From: VRUE01 sp963748075
GTDB lineage: Bacteria; Actinomycetota; Thermoleophilia; Solirubrobacterales; 70-9
NCBI GenBank assembly: GCA_963748075.1
Contig: CAVVHQ010000050.1
Location: 1 to 36,861, forward strand
Length of the DNA: 36,861 bases
Direction: 5' to 3'
Shown: positions 30,809-36,861 of the stretch, piece by piece
Numbering within the stretch: the stretch's first letter is position 1
Layout: each line of letters begins with the position of its first letter
Notes under the pieces: model-generated
The model's input: only the letters and a program-made list of their open reading frames with translations
Told to the model about the DNA's origin: nothing
Database searches by the model: none
Translations under genes and position numbers: made by a program

Positions 30809-31627
30809 TCACCGGTCGCCCCCACCACGACACGCGGGATCCCCGCCAGGTCGGCGCGTGTCTCGACCGCGCCGAAGCCCGCTTCGAACAGCATCTCGCT
30901 CACCGCCGGCGCCTGACCGGCGCCGACCTCGAAGCCGACGACCGAGGCGACGCCGGCTGCGGCCGGGATCGCGGCGCGCAGCACGTCGAGGCCGTCGGGC
31001 CCGGCGAGCAGCGCCTCGCGCGGCTCCCACTCGGTCACCTCCGGCTCCAGCTCCGCCCATTCCCTCTCGCCGACGTAGGGCAGGTTGGCAACGAGCAGGT
31101 CGAAGCGCGACGCCTGCGGCAGCATCGCCTCGACGAAGCCCACCCGCTCGGCCAGGCCGAGCCGCACCGGCGTTGGCGCGCGCGACCTCGAGCGCCGCCG
31201 CCGAGGTGTCGGTCGCGGTCACCTCGCAGCCCGGCAGCTCGGCGGCGATCGCCAGCGCGACCGCGCCCGAGCCGGTGCCGATGTCGAGCACGCGCGCGCG
31301 GCCGCAGCTCCAGCGCCAGCTCGACCAGCAGCTCGGTCTCCGGTCGCGGGATCAGCACGCGGCGGATCGACCGACAGCTCGATCGAGCGGAACCCTTTGC
31401 GGCCGACGATGTAGGCGAGCGGCTCGCGCCGCAGCCGCCGCCGCACCATCTCGCCGAACCGCCTCGCCGCGTCGGCGGGCACCTCGACCTCGGGATCGGC
31501 CGCGAGCCGCGCCCGGTCCCATCCCGTCGCCTCGCCGAGCAGCAGCTCAGCGTCGAGGCGCGGGTCTTCGACTCCGGCGGCGCGCAGAGCGTCGGCGGCA
31601 GCGTCAGGCTTCCCGAACGCTGCTCAT
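30809..31627 (-). CDS. prmC: Release factor glutamine N5-methyltransferase (frame changes)
   Basis: Methylates the GGQ glutamine of RF1 and RF2, both of which are in this window. The ATG at 31627 (MSSVREA) is followed after a shift near 31604 by ADALRAAGVEDPRLDAELLL, GEATGWDRARLAADPEVEVP, RREPLAYIVGRKGFRSIELS, VLIPRPETELLVELALELR, VLDIGTGSGAVALAIAAELP (SAM site), EVTATDTSAAALEVARANA, then RFDLLVANLPYVGEREWAEL. The catalytic motif reads NLPY where NPPY is usual. It ends PAVSEMLFEAGFGAVETRAD, LAGIPRVVVG, with a TGA near 30809 in a neighbouring frame. Further shifts are near 31370, 31305 and 31170. It directly follows prfA as in most bacteria. Confidence 0.93.
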
Positions 31628-31648
31628 GTCGGAGCGGCGGCCACGCCA

Positions 31649-31762
31649 AGAACCTATCCCGGTAGGGGCGGAACGTCTTGTACTTTTTGGCGGCGAGGCC
31701 GGCGGACAGCCACGTGCTACCTTCGCAAAAAGTTAAGTGGAGCCCCTGCCGGGATAGGTTCT
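31649..31762. repeat. Nested inverted repeat spanning the prfA-prmC junction
   Basis: Outer arms 31649-31669 and 31742-31762 pair at 20 of 21 positions (left arm starts AGAACCTATCCCGG). Inner arms ACTTTTTGGCG (31682-31692) and CGCAAAAAGT (31724-31733) pair with one bulge. The right outer and inner arms code for the last residues of prfA, while the left arms are in the 89-bp gap before prmC. The layout (outer GC-rich arms, inner T-run/A-run stem) matches the elements at 5016 and 32853, although the sequence differs. Confidence 0.75.
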
Positions 31763-32827
31763 CCGACCGCCGCGGCCTCCAGCCGTTGCCTCTTCTCCTC
31801 GGCCGCCAGCGCCTCGGTGAACTCGCCCAGGCTCGCCGGCCAGCACCCCGTCGAGGCTGTGGGAGGTGAGCTTGATCCGGTGGTCGGTGACGCGGCCCTG
31901 CGGGAAGTTGTAGGTGCGGACCTTCTCGGAGCGCTCGCCGCTGCCGACCTGCGCCTTGCGCTCGGCCGCGACCTTCGCCTGCTGCTCGGCCACCTCGCGC
32001 TCGTAGAGGCGCGCCCGCAGCACCCGCATCGCCCGCTCGCGGTTCTGCAGCTGGGACTTCTCGTCCTGCATCGAGACGACGATCCCGGTCGGCTTGTGGG
32101 TGATCCGCACCGCCGAGTCGGTCGTGTTGACCGACTGCCCGCCCGGCCCCGAGGAGCGGTAGACGTCGATCTGCAGGTCGTTCTGGTCGACCTCGACCTC
32201 GACCTCCTCGGCCTCGGGCAGCACCGCGACCGTCGCGGTCGAGGTGTGGATGCGGCCCTGCGACTCGGTCTCCGGCACCCGCTGCACGCGGTGGGTGCCG
32301 CCCTCGAACTTGAAGATCGAGTAGGCGCCCTCGCCCTTGACCGCGAAGGTCACCTCCTTGAAGCCGCCGACCTCGGCCGGCGACTGCGAGAGCATCTCGG
32401 TCGCGAAGCCGCGCTCCTCGGCGTAGCGGGTCAGCATCTTGTAGAGGTCGCCGGCGAACAGCGCCGCCTCGTCGCCGCCGGTCCCGGCGCGGATCTCGAC
32501 CAGCACGTTCTTGGCGTCGTTGGGGTCGCGCTCGACCATCGCCAGCCGGATCTCCTCCTCCAGCTCCTCCAGCCGCCCGGGCGCCTCCTCGACGACCTTG
32601 CGCAGCTCCGGATCGTCCCCGTCCTCGGCGAGCAGCTCCCTTGCCCCCTCGAGGTCGTCTTTCAGCGTCCGCCACTCGCCGGCCAGCTTGCGCGCCGGCT
32701 CGCAGCTCCCGGTACTCCCGCCCGACCTCGGCATAGCGTGCCGGTCGCCGATCACGGCAGGGTCGGACATCTGCGCCTCGAGCTCGGCGAATCGGGCCTC
32801 GATCTGCTCGACAAGCGATTCGATCAT
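31717..32827 (-). CDS. prfA: Peptide chain release factor 1 (frame changes)
   Basis: RF1 reads UAA/UAG. The ATG at 32827 opens MIESLVEQIEARFAELEAQM. Shifts near 32745 and 32702 restore RYAEVGREYREL and PARKLAGEWRTLKDDLEGAR. The core is intact: LVEIRAGTGGDEAALFAGDL, the PXT-type codon-reading motif in RVQRVPETESQGRIHTSTAT, and the catalytic YRSSGPGGQSVNTTDSAVRI. A shift near 31838 restores SLGEFTEALAAEEKRQRLEA. The protein then runs AVGEPIPAGAPLNFLRR to a TAG at 31717, about 12 residues past the usual RF1 end, and this tail is coded by one arm of an inverted repeat. No good Shine-Dalgarno is seen upstream; a palindromic element precedes it. Confidence 0.94.
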
Positions 32828-32852
32828 GCAGCGTGAACGATAGGCATCTCCC

Positions 32853-33007
32853 GGGCGGGTGGCGCCGGGTGGGGGTGTCCGGGCTCGGCAGCGGCGTGCG
32901 CGTTTTTCGCCGCAGGCTCGAGCGAGACGGCGCCATCTCACCTGGCGAAAAACCTAGCGACGCCCGTGACGACCGCCCATCCCGGCGACGGAGGCACCCC
33001 GCCCGCC
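32853..33007. repeat. Nested palindromic intergenic element, copy B
   Basis: Inner arms GTTTTTCGCC / GGCGAAAAAC (32902-32911, 32944-32953) are perfect. The flanks (GGGTGGGGGTGTCC on the left, CGCCCATCCCGGCGACGG on the right) pair imperfectly and with bulges. Shared with copy A at 5016-5139: GTGGGGGTGTC-type outer sequence, GCGGCGT just before the inner left arm, and GGCGAAAAACCYAGCG on the right. It fills the gap between the DUF1385 stop (33016) and the prfA start (32827), again between two genes of the same direction. Confidence 0.8.
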
Positions 33008-33015
33008 AGGACCGC

Positions 33016-33957
33016 CTAGGCGACGATCTCGATCGGCGCCTCGTCGCGCGCGGCGGCGTCTCCTCGGCCAGCACCTTCTCCAGCGCCGCGATCGCCACCG
33101 CGAGCTGCTCTTCGTCGGGCTCGCGGGTGGTCAGGTTCTGCAGCATCAGCCCCGGCCACATCACGGCCCGCACCCAGCGCTTGCGGCGGTGCTTGCCGGC
33201 CCACTTGATCACCTCGTAGGAGAGGCCGGCGATCAGCGGGATGCCGAGGATCCGCGAGGCGAGCAGCCAGTACCAGGCGGGCAGGCCGATCGGCGCGAAG
33301 ACGAAGATCGCCAGCACCATCACGATCAGCAGGAAGCTGGTGCCGCAGCGCGGGTGCAGGCGCGAGTAGAGCTTGGCGCGCGCGGGGACCAGCTCGTCTT
33401 CGGCCTCGTAGCAGGAGATCGTCTTGTGCTCGGCGCCGTGGTACTCGAAGACGCGGCGCAGGTCCGGCAGGCGGCTGATCGCGACGATGTAGCCGATGAA
33501 GATCGCCGTCCGCAGCAGCCCCTCGACCAGCCAGAACAGGAAGGGCGAGCCGAGCTGGTCCTTGATCAGGCTGGTCAGCCCGACCGGGACGACGAAGAAG
33601 AGGCCGACCGCCAGAGCCAGCGAGAGGACGATCGTCGCCCCCCAGATCCAGCCGCCGATCTCCTCCTTGCTCGCCCTCCTCGTCCTCCTCCATCTGCGCG
33701 TTGGCGGAGATCGCCAGGGCGCGGAAGCCGATCTTCAGCGATTCGCCGAGCGCGACCACGCCGCGCAGCACCGGCACCCGCCAGAGGCGGTGACGCTTCG
33801 CCCAGGGCACCAGCGGTTCGGAGCTGAGCTCGATCTGGCCCTCGGGGTTGCGCACCGCGACCGCCCAGGTCGAGACGCCGCGCATCATCACGCCCTCCAG
33901 CACCGCCTGCCCGCCGACCGGCGCGTCGCGCTTCGCGACCAGGGCGCCGTCGGGCAT
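33016..33957 (-). CDS. DUF1385 membrane protein (two frame changes)
   Basis: A family of unknown function often found near prfA/rpmE in Gram-positive bacteria. From the ATG at 33957: AKRDAPVGGQAVLEGVMMRG (family N-terminal signature), TWAVAVRNPEGQIELSSEPL, LRGVVALGESLKIGFRALAI; after a shift near 33672, GWIWGATIVLSLALAVGLFF, FWLVEGLLRTAIFIGYIVAI, RRVFEYHGAEHKTISCYEAE (conserved HGAEHK), YSRLHPRCGTSFLLIVMVLA and LGIPLIAGLSYEVIKWAGKH; then, after a shift near 33058, ARDEAPIEIVA. It has about five TM helices. The HGAEHK and HPRCGTSF clusters suggest a metal or catalytic site, which is inference. Confidence 0.9.
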   Translation of the reverse strand: MPDGALVAKRDAPVGGQAVLEGVMMRGVSTWAVAVRNPEGQIELSSEPLVPWAKRHRLWRVPVLRGVVALGESLKIGFRALAISANAQMEEDEEGEQGGDRRLDLGGDDRPLAGSGGRPLLRRPGRADQPDQGPARLALPVLAGRGAAADGDLHRLHRRDQPPAGPAPRLRVPRRRAQDDLLLRGRRRAGPRARQALLAPAPALRHQLPADRDGAGDLRLRADRPARLVLAARLADPRHPADRRPLLRGDQVGRQAPPQALGAGRDVAGADAAEPDHPRARRRAARGGDRGAGEGAGRGDAAARDEAPIEIVA

Positions 33958-34025
33958 GCGCAGCGGGTCTGCCCCGTTGGAAGAGACGGCCTCGGCCCGC
34001 GGAGAGCCTGTCTCCGCGCCATCGC

Positions 34026-34241
34026 TTACCTGGAGGCCTTGGCGTGCTTGGCGGCGCGCCGCTGGAACCTCTCCACCCGACCGCCGGTGTCGACCAGCTT
34101 CTGCTTGCCGGTGTAGAACGGGTGGCACTCCGAGCAGAGCTCGACGTGGAGGTCCGCCTCGGTCGAGCGGGTGTAGAACTGGTTGCCGCACGAGCAGTGC
34201 ACGTTGGCAAGCGTGTACTCGGGGTGGATCCCTGCTTTCAT
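34026..34241 (-). CDS. rpmE: 50S ribosomal protein L31, zinc-binding form
   Basis: MKAGIHPEYTLANVHCSCGN through FYTGKQKLVDTGGRVERFQR, 71 aa. Four cysteines (16, 18, 36, 39) make the zinc site of the C+ type of L31; zinc-free paralogues lack them and replace it under zinc limitation. The ATG at 34241 fixes the conserved N-terminus; no Shine-Dalgarno is visible and TAAACT lies 8 bases upstream, so a leaderless or very short leader is possible. Its place ahead of prfA is the conserved actinobacterial order. The 68-bp gap to DUF1385 holds no other gene. Confidence 0.96.
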   Translation of the reverse strand: MKAGIHPEYTLANVHCSCGNQFYTRSTEADLHVELCSECHPFYTGKQKLVDTGGRVERFQRRAAKHAKASR

Positions 34242-34281
34242 CGCAATCAAGTTTAGGGAAGTGCGCAAGGGCCGGCGCCGG

Positions 34282-34884
34282 CTACGCCCCGCTGAGCCCG
34301 GCGAGCAGCGTGTCGAGCGTGCGGCCGACCTCGACCCGCATCCGCTCCGGGTCCTCGGCGCGGGCGACCAGCATCATCGCCTCGTCCAGCGCGCCCATCA
34401 GCAGATGGGCGAGCGGGCGGATCGGCTGCTCGGGGATCGCGCCGGCCTCGACCGCCGCCTGCAGCGTCCCCTCGATCAACCCGAGGCCGTGCTCGGCGGC
34501 GATCTCGCGCCAGCGGTCCCAGCCGAGCACCGACGGCCCGTCGAGCAGGGCGATCCGCTGCACCTCCGGCTCGGTGCAGGCCCGCAGGAGCGTCTCGGCG
34601 CCGACTCGCATCGCCTCCAGCGGCTCCCGGATGCCACCGCCGAGCGCGCCGGTCGCGATCCGCTGAGCTAGCTCCGCCTCGATCCGCTCGTAGACCGCCT
34701 CGAAGAGGTCCCGCTTGCCGTCGAAGTGGTGGTAGAGCGCACCCCTGGTGACGCCGGCGGCGCGAACGATCTCCTCCGTGCCGACGTCGGCGTAACCGCG
34801 CTCGGCGAACAGCGCCCGCGCCGCCTCGATCAACGCATTGCGGGTCGTCTCCGAACGCTCGACCTGGGTCCGTTTGACATTCAT
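34282..34884 (-). CDS. TetR-family transcriptional repressor
   Basis: A 200-residue regulator: TTRNALIEAARALFAERGYA, DVGTEEIVRAAGVTRGALYH, HFDGKRDLFEAVYERIEAEL form the N-terminal helix-turn-helix. The ligand domain includes PSVLGWDRWREIAAEHGLGL and LLMGALDEAMMLVARAEDPE, typical of the large TetR group with a VLGW motif. The start MNVKRTQVERSE at 34884 coincides with the edge of a palindrome in the divergent promoter, so it likely represses both itself and the hydrolase at 34944. The ligand is unknown. Confidence 0.92.
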   Translation of the reverse strand: MNVKRTQVERSETTRNALIEAARALFAERGYADVGTEEIVRAAGVTRGALYHHFDGKRDLFEAVYERIEAELAQRIATGALGGGIREPLEAMRVGAETLLRACTEPEVQRIALLDGPSVLGWDRWREIAAEHGLGLIEGTLQAAVEAGAIPEQPIRPLAHLLMGALDEAMMLVARAEDPERMRVEVGRTLDTLLAGLSGA

Positions 34885-34902
34885 ACTGTCTGTATGTATC
34901 TT
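34874..34902 (+). promoter_or_regulatory. Promoter of the alpha/beta hydrolase
   Basis: TTGACA (34874-34879, full consensus) and TATCTT (34897-34902) are 17 bases apart. The predicted start is near 34909, giving a leader of about 35 bases with a GAGGAGG Shine-Dalgarno. The operator fills the spacer, so bound repressor would exclude RNA polymerase. Confidence 0.75.
34882..34896. promoter_or_regulatory. Palindromic operator CATAC-N5-GTATG
   Basis: CATACTGTCTGTATG is a perfect 5-bp inverted repeat with a 5-base centre, a fitting TetR-type half-site spacing. It overlaps the tetR start codon and lies entirely in the spacer of the divergent plus-strand promoter. Confidence 0.75.
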
Positions 34903-34925
34903 AGCCCCGTCATCGGCGGAGACAA
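34898..34925 (-). promoter_or_regulatory. Promoter of tetR
   Basis: On the minus strand TTGTCT (34920-34925) and TAAGAT (34898-34903) are 16 bases apart. The predicted start near 34890 leaves a leader of about 6 bases without Shine-Dalgarno, so the mRNA would be nearly leaderless. Its -10 overlaps that of the plus-strand promoter. Confidence 0.55.
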
Positions 34926-34943
34926 CGCCCCGAGGAGGATGCA

Positions 34944-35782
34944 ATGAGCCAGTCAGACCAGCGCCGCGAGATCGACCTGCCGGCCGGCCGGGTCCGCTAC
35001 CGGGAGGCCGGCGGCGGCAAGCCCGTCGTCTTCGTGCACGGCTTCCTGGTCGACGGGCGGTCTGGGACGGCGTCGTCGACCGCCTCTCCGACCGCTGTCG
35101 CTGCCTCGCCCCCGACTGGCCGATGGGCTCCCACCAAGTGGCGATGAAGTCGGACGCCGACCTCTCCCCTTACGGGATCGCGGCGCTGATCGCCGACTTC
35201 CTCGAGGCGCTCGACCTGAGCGACGTGACGATCGTCGGCAACGACTCCGGCGGCGCGATGTCGCAGGTGCTGGTCACCCGCCACCCGGAGCGGATCGGCC
35301 GCCTCGTGCTCACCAACTGCGACACCCACGACAACTTCCCGCCAGGGGTCTTCAAGGCGATGCCGGCGCTCGCCAGGCTCCCCGGCGCGATACCCGCACT
35401 GCTCGCCCCGGCGCGCATCGGGGCCGTCGCCCGCGCCCTCTACAAGCCGTTCGCGCGCACGCCGATCCCGGCCGACCTGGTCGAGTCGTGGGCGGCCCCC
35501 GCCCTGCACGATCGCGCGGTCCGCCACGACGCCAAGAAGTTCACGATCGGGATGAACAAGCGCTACACGCTGGAGGCCTCGCAGAAGCTGCGCGGCTCGG
35601 AGCTGCCGATCCTGCTCGCCTGGGCGCCCGGCGACCGCTTCTTCCCGATCTCCTACGCGGAACGGCTCGCCTCCGAAGCGGGCAACGCGAGGCTCGTCCG
35701 CGTCCCCGACGCGAGCACCTTCGTGTCGCTCGACCAGCCGCAGCTGCTGGCCGACGAGATCGCCACCTTCGCCACGGCTTAG
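34944..35782 (+). CDS. Alpha/beta-fold hydrolase (one frameshift)
   Basis: The ATG at 34944 has a strong GAGGAGG six bases upstream. REIDLPAGRVRYREAGGGKP, VVFVHGFLVDG gives the oxyanion HG. One base is missing near 35060; the next frame continues VWDGVVDRLSDRCRCLAPDW, PMGSHQVAMKSDADLSPYGI, LDLSDVTIVGNDSGGAMSQV. The nucleophile elbow is GNDSG, placing Asp at the nucleophile position as in haloalkane dehalogenases and epoxide hydrolases. The late acid is in ILLAWAPGDRFFPISYAERL. At the expected catalytic His site the sequence is DASTFVSLDQP, with Thr. About 280 aa in all. It is controlled by the divergent TetR. Substrate unknown. Confidence 0.88.
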
Positions 35783-35795
35783 GCTCTTAGTAACA

Positions 35796-35819
35796 GAACG
35801 CGCAAAGTGCGCGGTGTTC
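35796..35819 (+). terminator. Possible terminator after the hydrolase
   Basis: GAACGCGC (35796-35803) can pair with GCGC and GTTC (35809-35812, 35816-35819) around AAAGT, with a 3-base bulge. It starts 13 bases past the stop and a modest T-rich stretch (CGCTTTTCTCG) follows about 12 bases later. Confidence 0.35.
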
Positions 35820-35889
35820 TCCGCCGATTCGCTTTTCTCGTCTGATCGAGGAGGCACACTGGCTCAACGCCCCCCACGGAGGAGAGCCA

Positions 35890-36102
35890 ATGCCAAGGGA
35901 AATCTTCGACCAGGAACGGCCCCAGAGGAGGAGCGCGATGGCGAGGCGCCTCGACGAGGCCTTCGCGGGCTGCGAGCAGTGGACGCTCGCGCCACCGACT
36001 CAACGGCGCAGCAGCACCGACCTCAGCCCGCAGCGCTCCAGCTCCTCGAGGATGATCGGCAGGGCCGCCGCGGTGCGCGCCCAGGAGTCGGGGGCGCTGT
36101 AG
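35890..36102 (+). CDS. Possible small protein with strong ribosome binding sites
   Basis: ATG at 35890 is preceded by GGAGGAG with good spacing, and a second ATG at 35938 by GAGGAGGAG. The product is MPREIFDQERPQRRSAMARR, LDEAFAGCEQWTLAPPTQRR and then a Ser/Arg-rich tail that is antisense to the end of the deacetylase gene. The first 37 residues look protein-like, the rest does not, so a lost stop near 36000 is possible. No family is recognised. It is convergent with the deacetylase. Low confidence. Confidence 0.3.
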   Translation: MPREIFDQERPQRRSAMARRLDEAFAGCEQWTLAPPTQRRSSTDLSPQRSSSSRMIGRAAAVRAQESGAL

Positions 36103-36692
36103 TAGTCGGCGTCGTGCAGGAGGACGATGTCCCCGCCGCGCAGCCCGGCCGTCGCCCGGCGGGCAATCGATGCCGGCGTGGCGCGGCGCGTCCAGTCCCT
36201 TCCCCACTTCGACCAGAGCACCGGCCGCCAGCCGCGGCCGCGGATCGCCTTCAGCGCCGTGCGGCTGTAGATCCCGTAGGGCGCCCGGTGGTCGGCGACC
36301 GCCTGGCCGCTCGCCCCCTCGACCGCCGCCCGGGCTCGCTCGGCATCGTCGAGGACCTCGGCCGCGGTCAGTCGCAGCATGTTGCGGTGGCGGTGGCAGT
36401 GCAGCTCGACCCGGTGGCCGGCGGCGACGATCTCCGCGGCCAGCGCCGGGCGCCGCACCACCTGCTCGCCGACCAGGAAGAAGGTGGCGCGGGCCCCCGC
36501 CTCGCGCAGCGTCTCCAGGACCGGCGGCGTGCCCTGCGGATGCGGCCCGTCGTCGAAGGTGAGCGCGACGCCGCCGGCATCCTCCTGGCTGCAGCGGAGC
36601 CGCAGCGCGCGCCCGACCGCCGGCACGATCGGGGCCAGGGCCGGTGCCGCCTGGGCGGCCACCGCGCTGGCGGCCAGCAGCCTGCCGATCAC
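36000..36692 (-). CDS. Polysaccharide deacetylase (NodB homology, CE4)
   Basis: CE4 enzymes remove N- or O-acetyl groups from peptidoglycan, chitin or exopolysaccharide. The 230-aa product starts with an Ala-rich hydrophobic segment (MIGRLLAASAVAAQAAPALA), a probable signal or anchor. It then has CE4 motif 1 GGVALTFDDGPHPQGTPPVL with the catalytic Asp-Asp, TFFLVGEQVVRRPALAAEIV, motif 2 HRVELHCHRHRNMLRL (H-x3-H-like metal site), motif 3 ADHRAPYGIYSRTALKAI, DWTRRATPASIARRATAGLR and GDIVLLHDADYY, the closing motif. The GTG at 36692 overlaps the preceding gene's stop by 4 bases, so the two are coupled. It may edit the polymer made with the sugar-transferase genes. Confidence 0.92.
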   Translation of the reverse strand: MIGRLLAASAVAAQAAPALAPIVPAVGRALRLRCSQEDAGGVALTFDDGPHPQGTPPVLETLREAGARATFFLVGEQVVRRPALAAEIVAAGHRVELHCHRHRNMLRLTAAEVLDDAERARAAVEGASGQAVADHRAPYGIYSRTALKAIRGRGWRPVLWSKWGRDWTRRATPASIARRATAGLRGGDIVLLHDADYYSAPDSWARTAAALPIILEELERCGLRSVLLRR

Positions 36693-36861
36693 GGCCTTTC
36701 GTGCGCGGCCGAGCGCCGCGCCGGCGCGGCCGCCGGGTGGGCACTCTGCGGCGAGGGCGTGTCTTCGTCCCTGCCGATGTGGATGCGGCCCTCGAGCGGC
36801 TTGGCGATCACCCGGTAGGGCGTCTCGCGGTGGATCGCCGCGAGCAGCATCACCAAGGCGA
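36689..36861 (-). CDS. C-terminal end of an unidentified gene, cut by the right edge
   Basis: The last 57 residues read ALVMLLAAIHRETPYRVIAK, PLEGRIHIGRDEDTPSPQSA and an Ala/Pro/Arg-rich tail to a TGA that overlaps the deacetylase start (GTGA). The first part could be the end of a glycosyltransferase or membrane protein, but there is too little to name it. Coupling with the deacetylase suggests a polysaccharide role. Confidence 0.7.
   Translation of the reverse strand, partial: ALVMLLAAIHRETPYRVIAKPLEGRIHIGRDEDTPSPQSAHPAAAPARRSAAHERP

Noticed and set aside
31628..31716. Possible small gene between prfA and prmC (GLAAKKYKTFRPYRDRF)
   Set aside because: The codons overlap the arms of the inverted repeat and no start with ribosome site is seen; similarity of KKYK to the SecA tail is coincidental.

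Overview
The window is a GC-rich (visibly about 68-70%) bacterial chromosome segment with nearly every gene on the minus strand. Gene content and order point to a high-GC Gram-positive, probably Actinomycetota of the Thermoleophilia/Solirubrobacterales type. The main support is the block rpmE - prfA - prmC - sua5 - (glyA) - wecA-like - small membrane protein - atpBEFHAGDC, which resembles the order known from mycobacteria and other actinobacteria. The taxonomic call is inference from gene order and protein character; no rRNA is present.

Reading leftwards (direction of transcription) from the right edge: the tail of an unidentified gene and a NodB-type polysaccharide deacetylase; a divergent tetR / alpha-beta hydrolase pair sharing a promoter-operator region; rpmE, a DUF1385 membrane protein, prfA, prmC, sua5 and glyA (translation and one-carbon genes); then DUF354, a sugar transferase and asnB, which look like a polysaccharide cassette placed inside the conserved block; a WecA/MraY-family transferase; and the complete F1Fo ATP synthase operon, closed by a strong hairpin. 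Next come an M20 peptidase and a tightly overlapping cell-envelope operon (LCP ligase - ugd - NDP-sugar synthase - phosphoglucose/phosphomannose isomerase). On the far left lie a broken unknown gene, ahcY, a second NDP-sugar synthase, comF, hpf, secA, an NTF2-like protein, and prfB with its programmed frameshift.

The metabolic logic is coherent. Sugar phosphates are isomerised (pgi/pmi), activated (two nucleotidyltransferases), oxidised (Ugd), loaded on a lipid carrier (WecA-like, sugar transferase) and attached to the wall by the LCP protein. The release-factor set (prfA, prfB, prmC) is in the same window.

Two features stand out. First, intergenic spaces carry an unusual number of nested inverted repeats. 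One type occurs twice with conserved sequence (5016-5139 and 32853-33007), and several have a T-run at the start and an A-run at the end of the inner stem, the opposite of an intrinsic terminator. Second, many genes, especially from about 21.7 to 35 kb, are broken by single-base frame changes although their translated pieces are well conserved. This looks like indel error in the sequence rather than gene decay, so coordinates for those genes span several frames.
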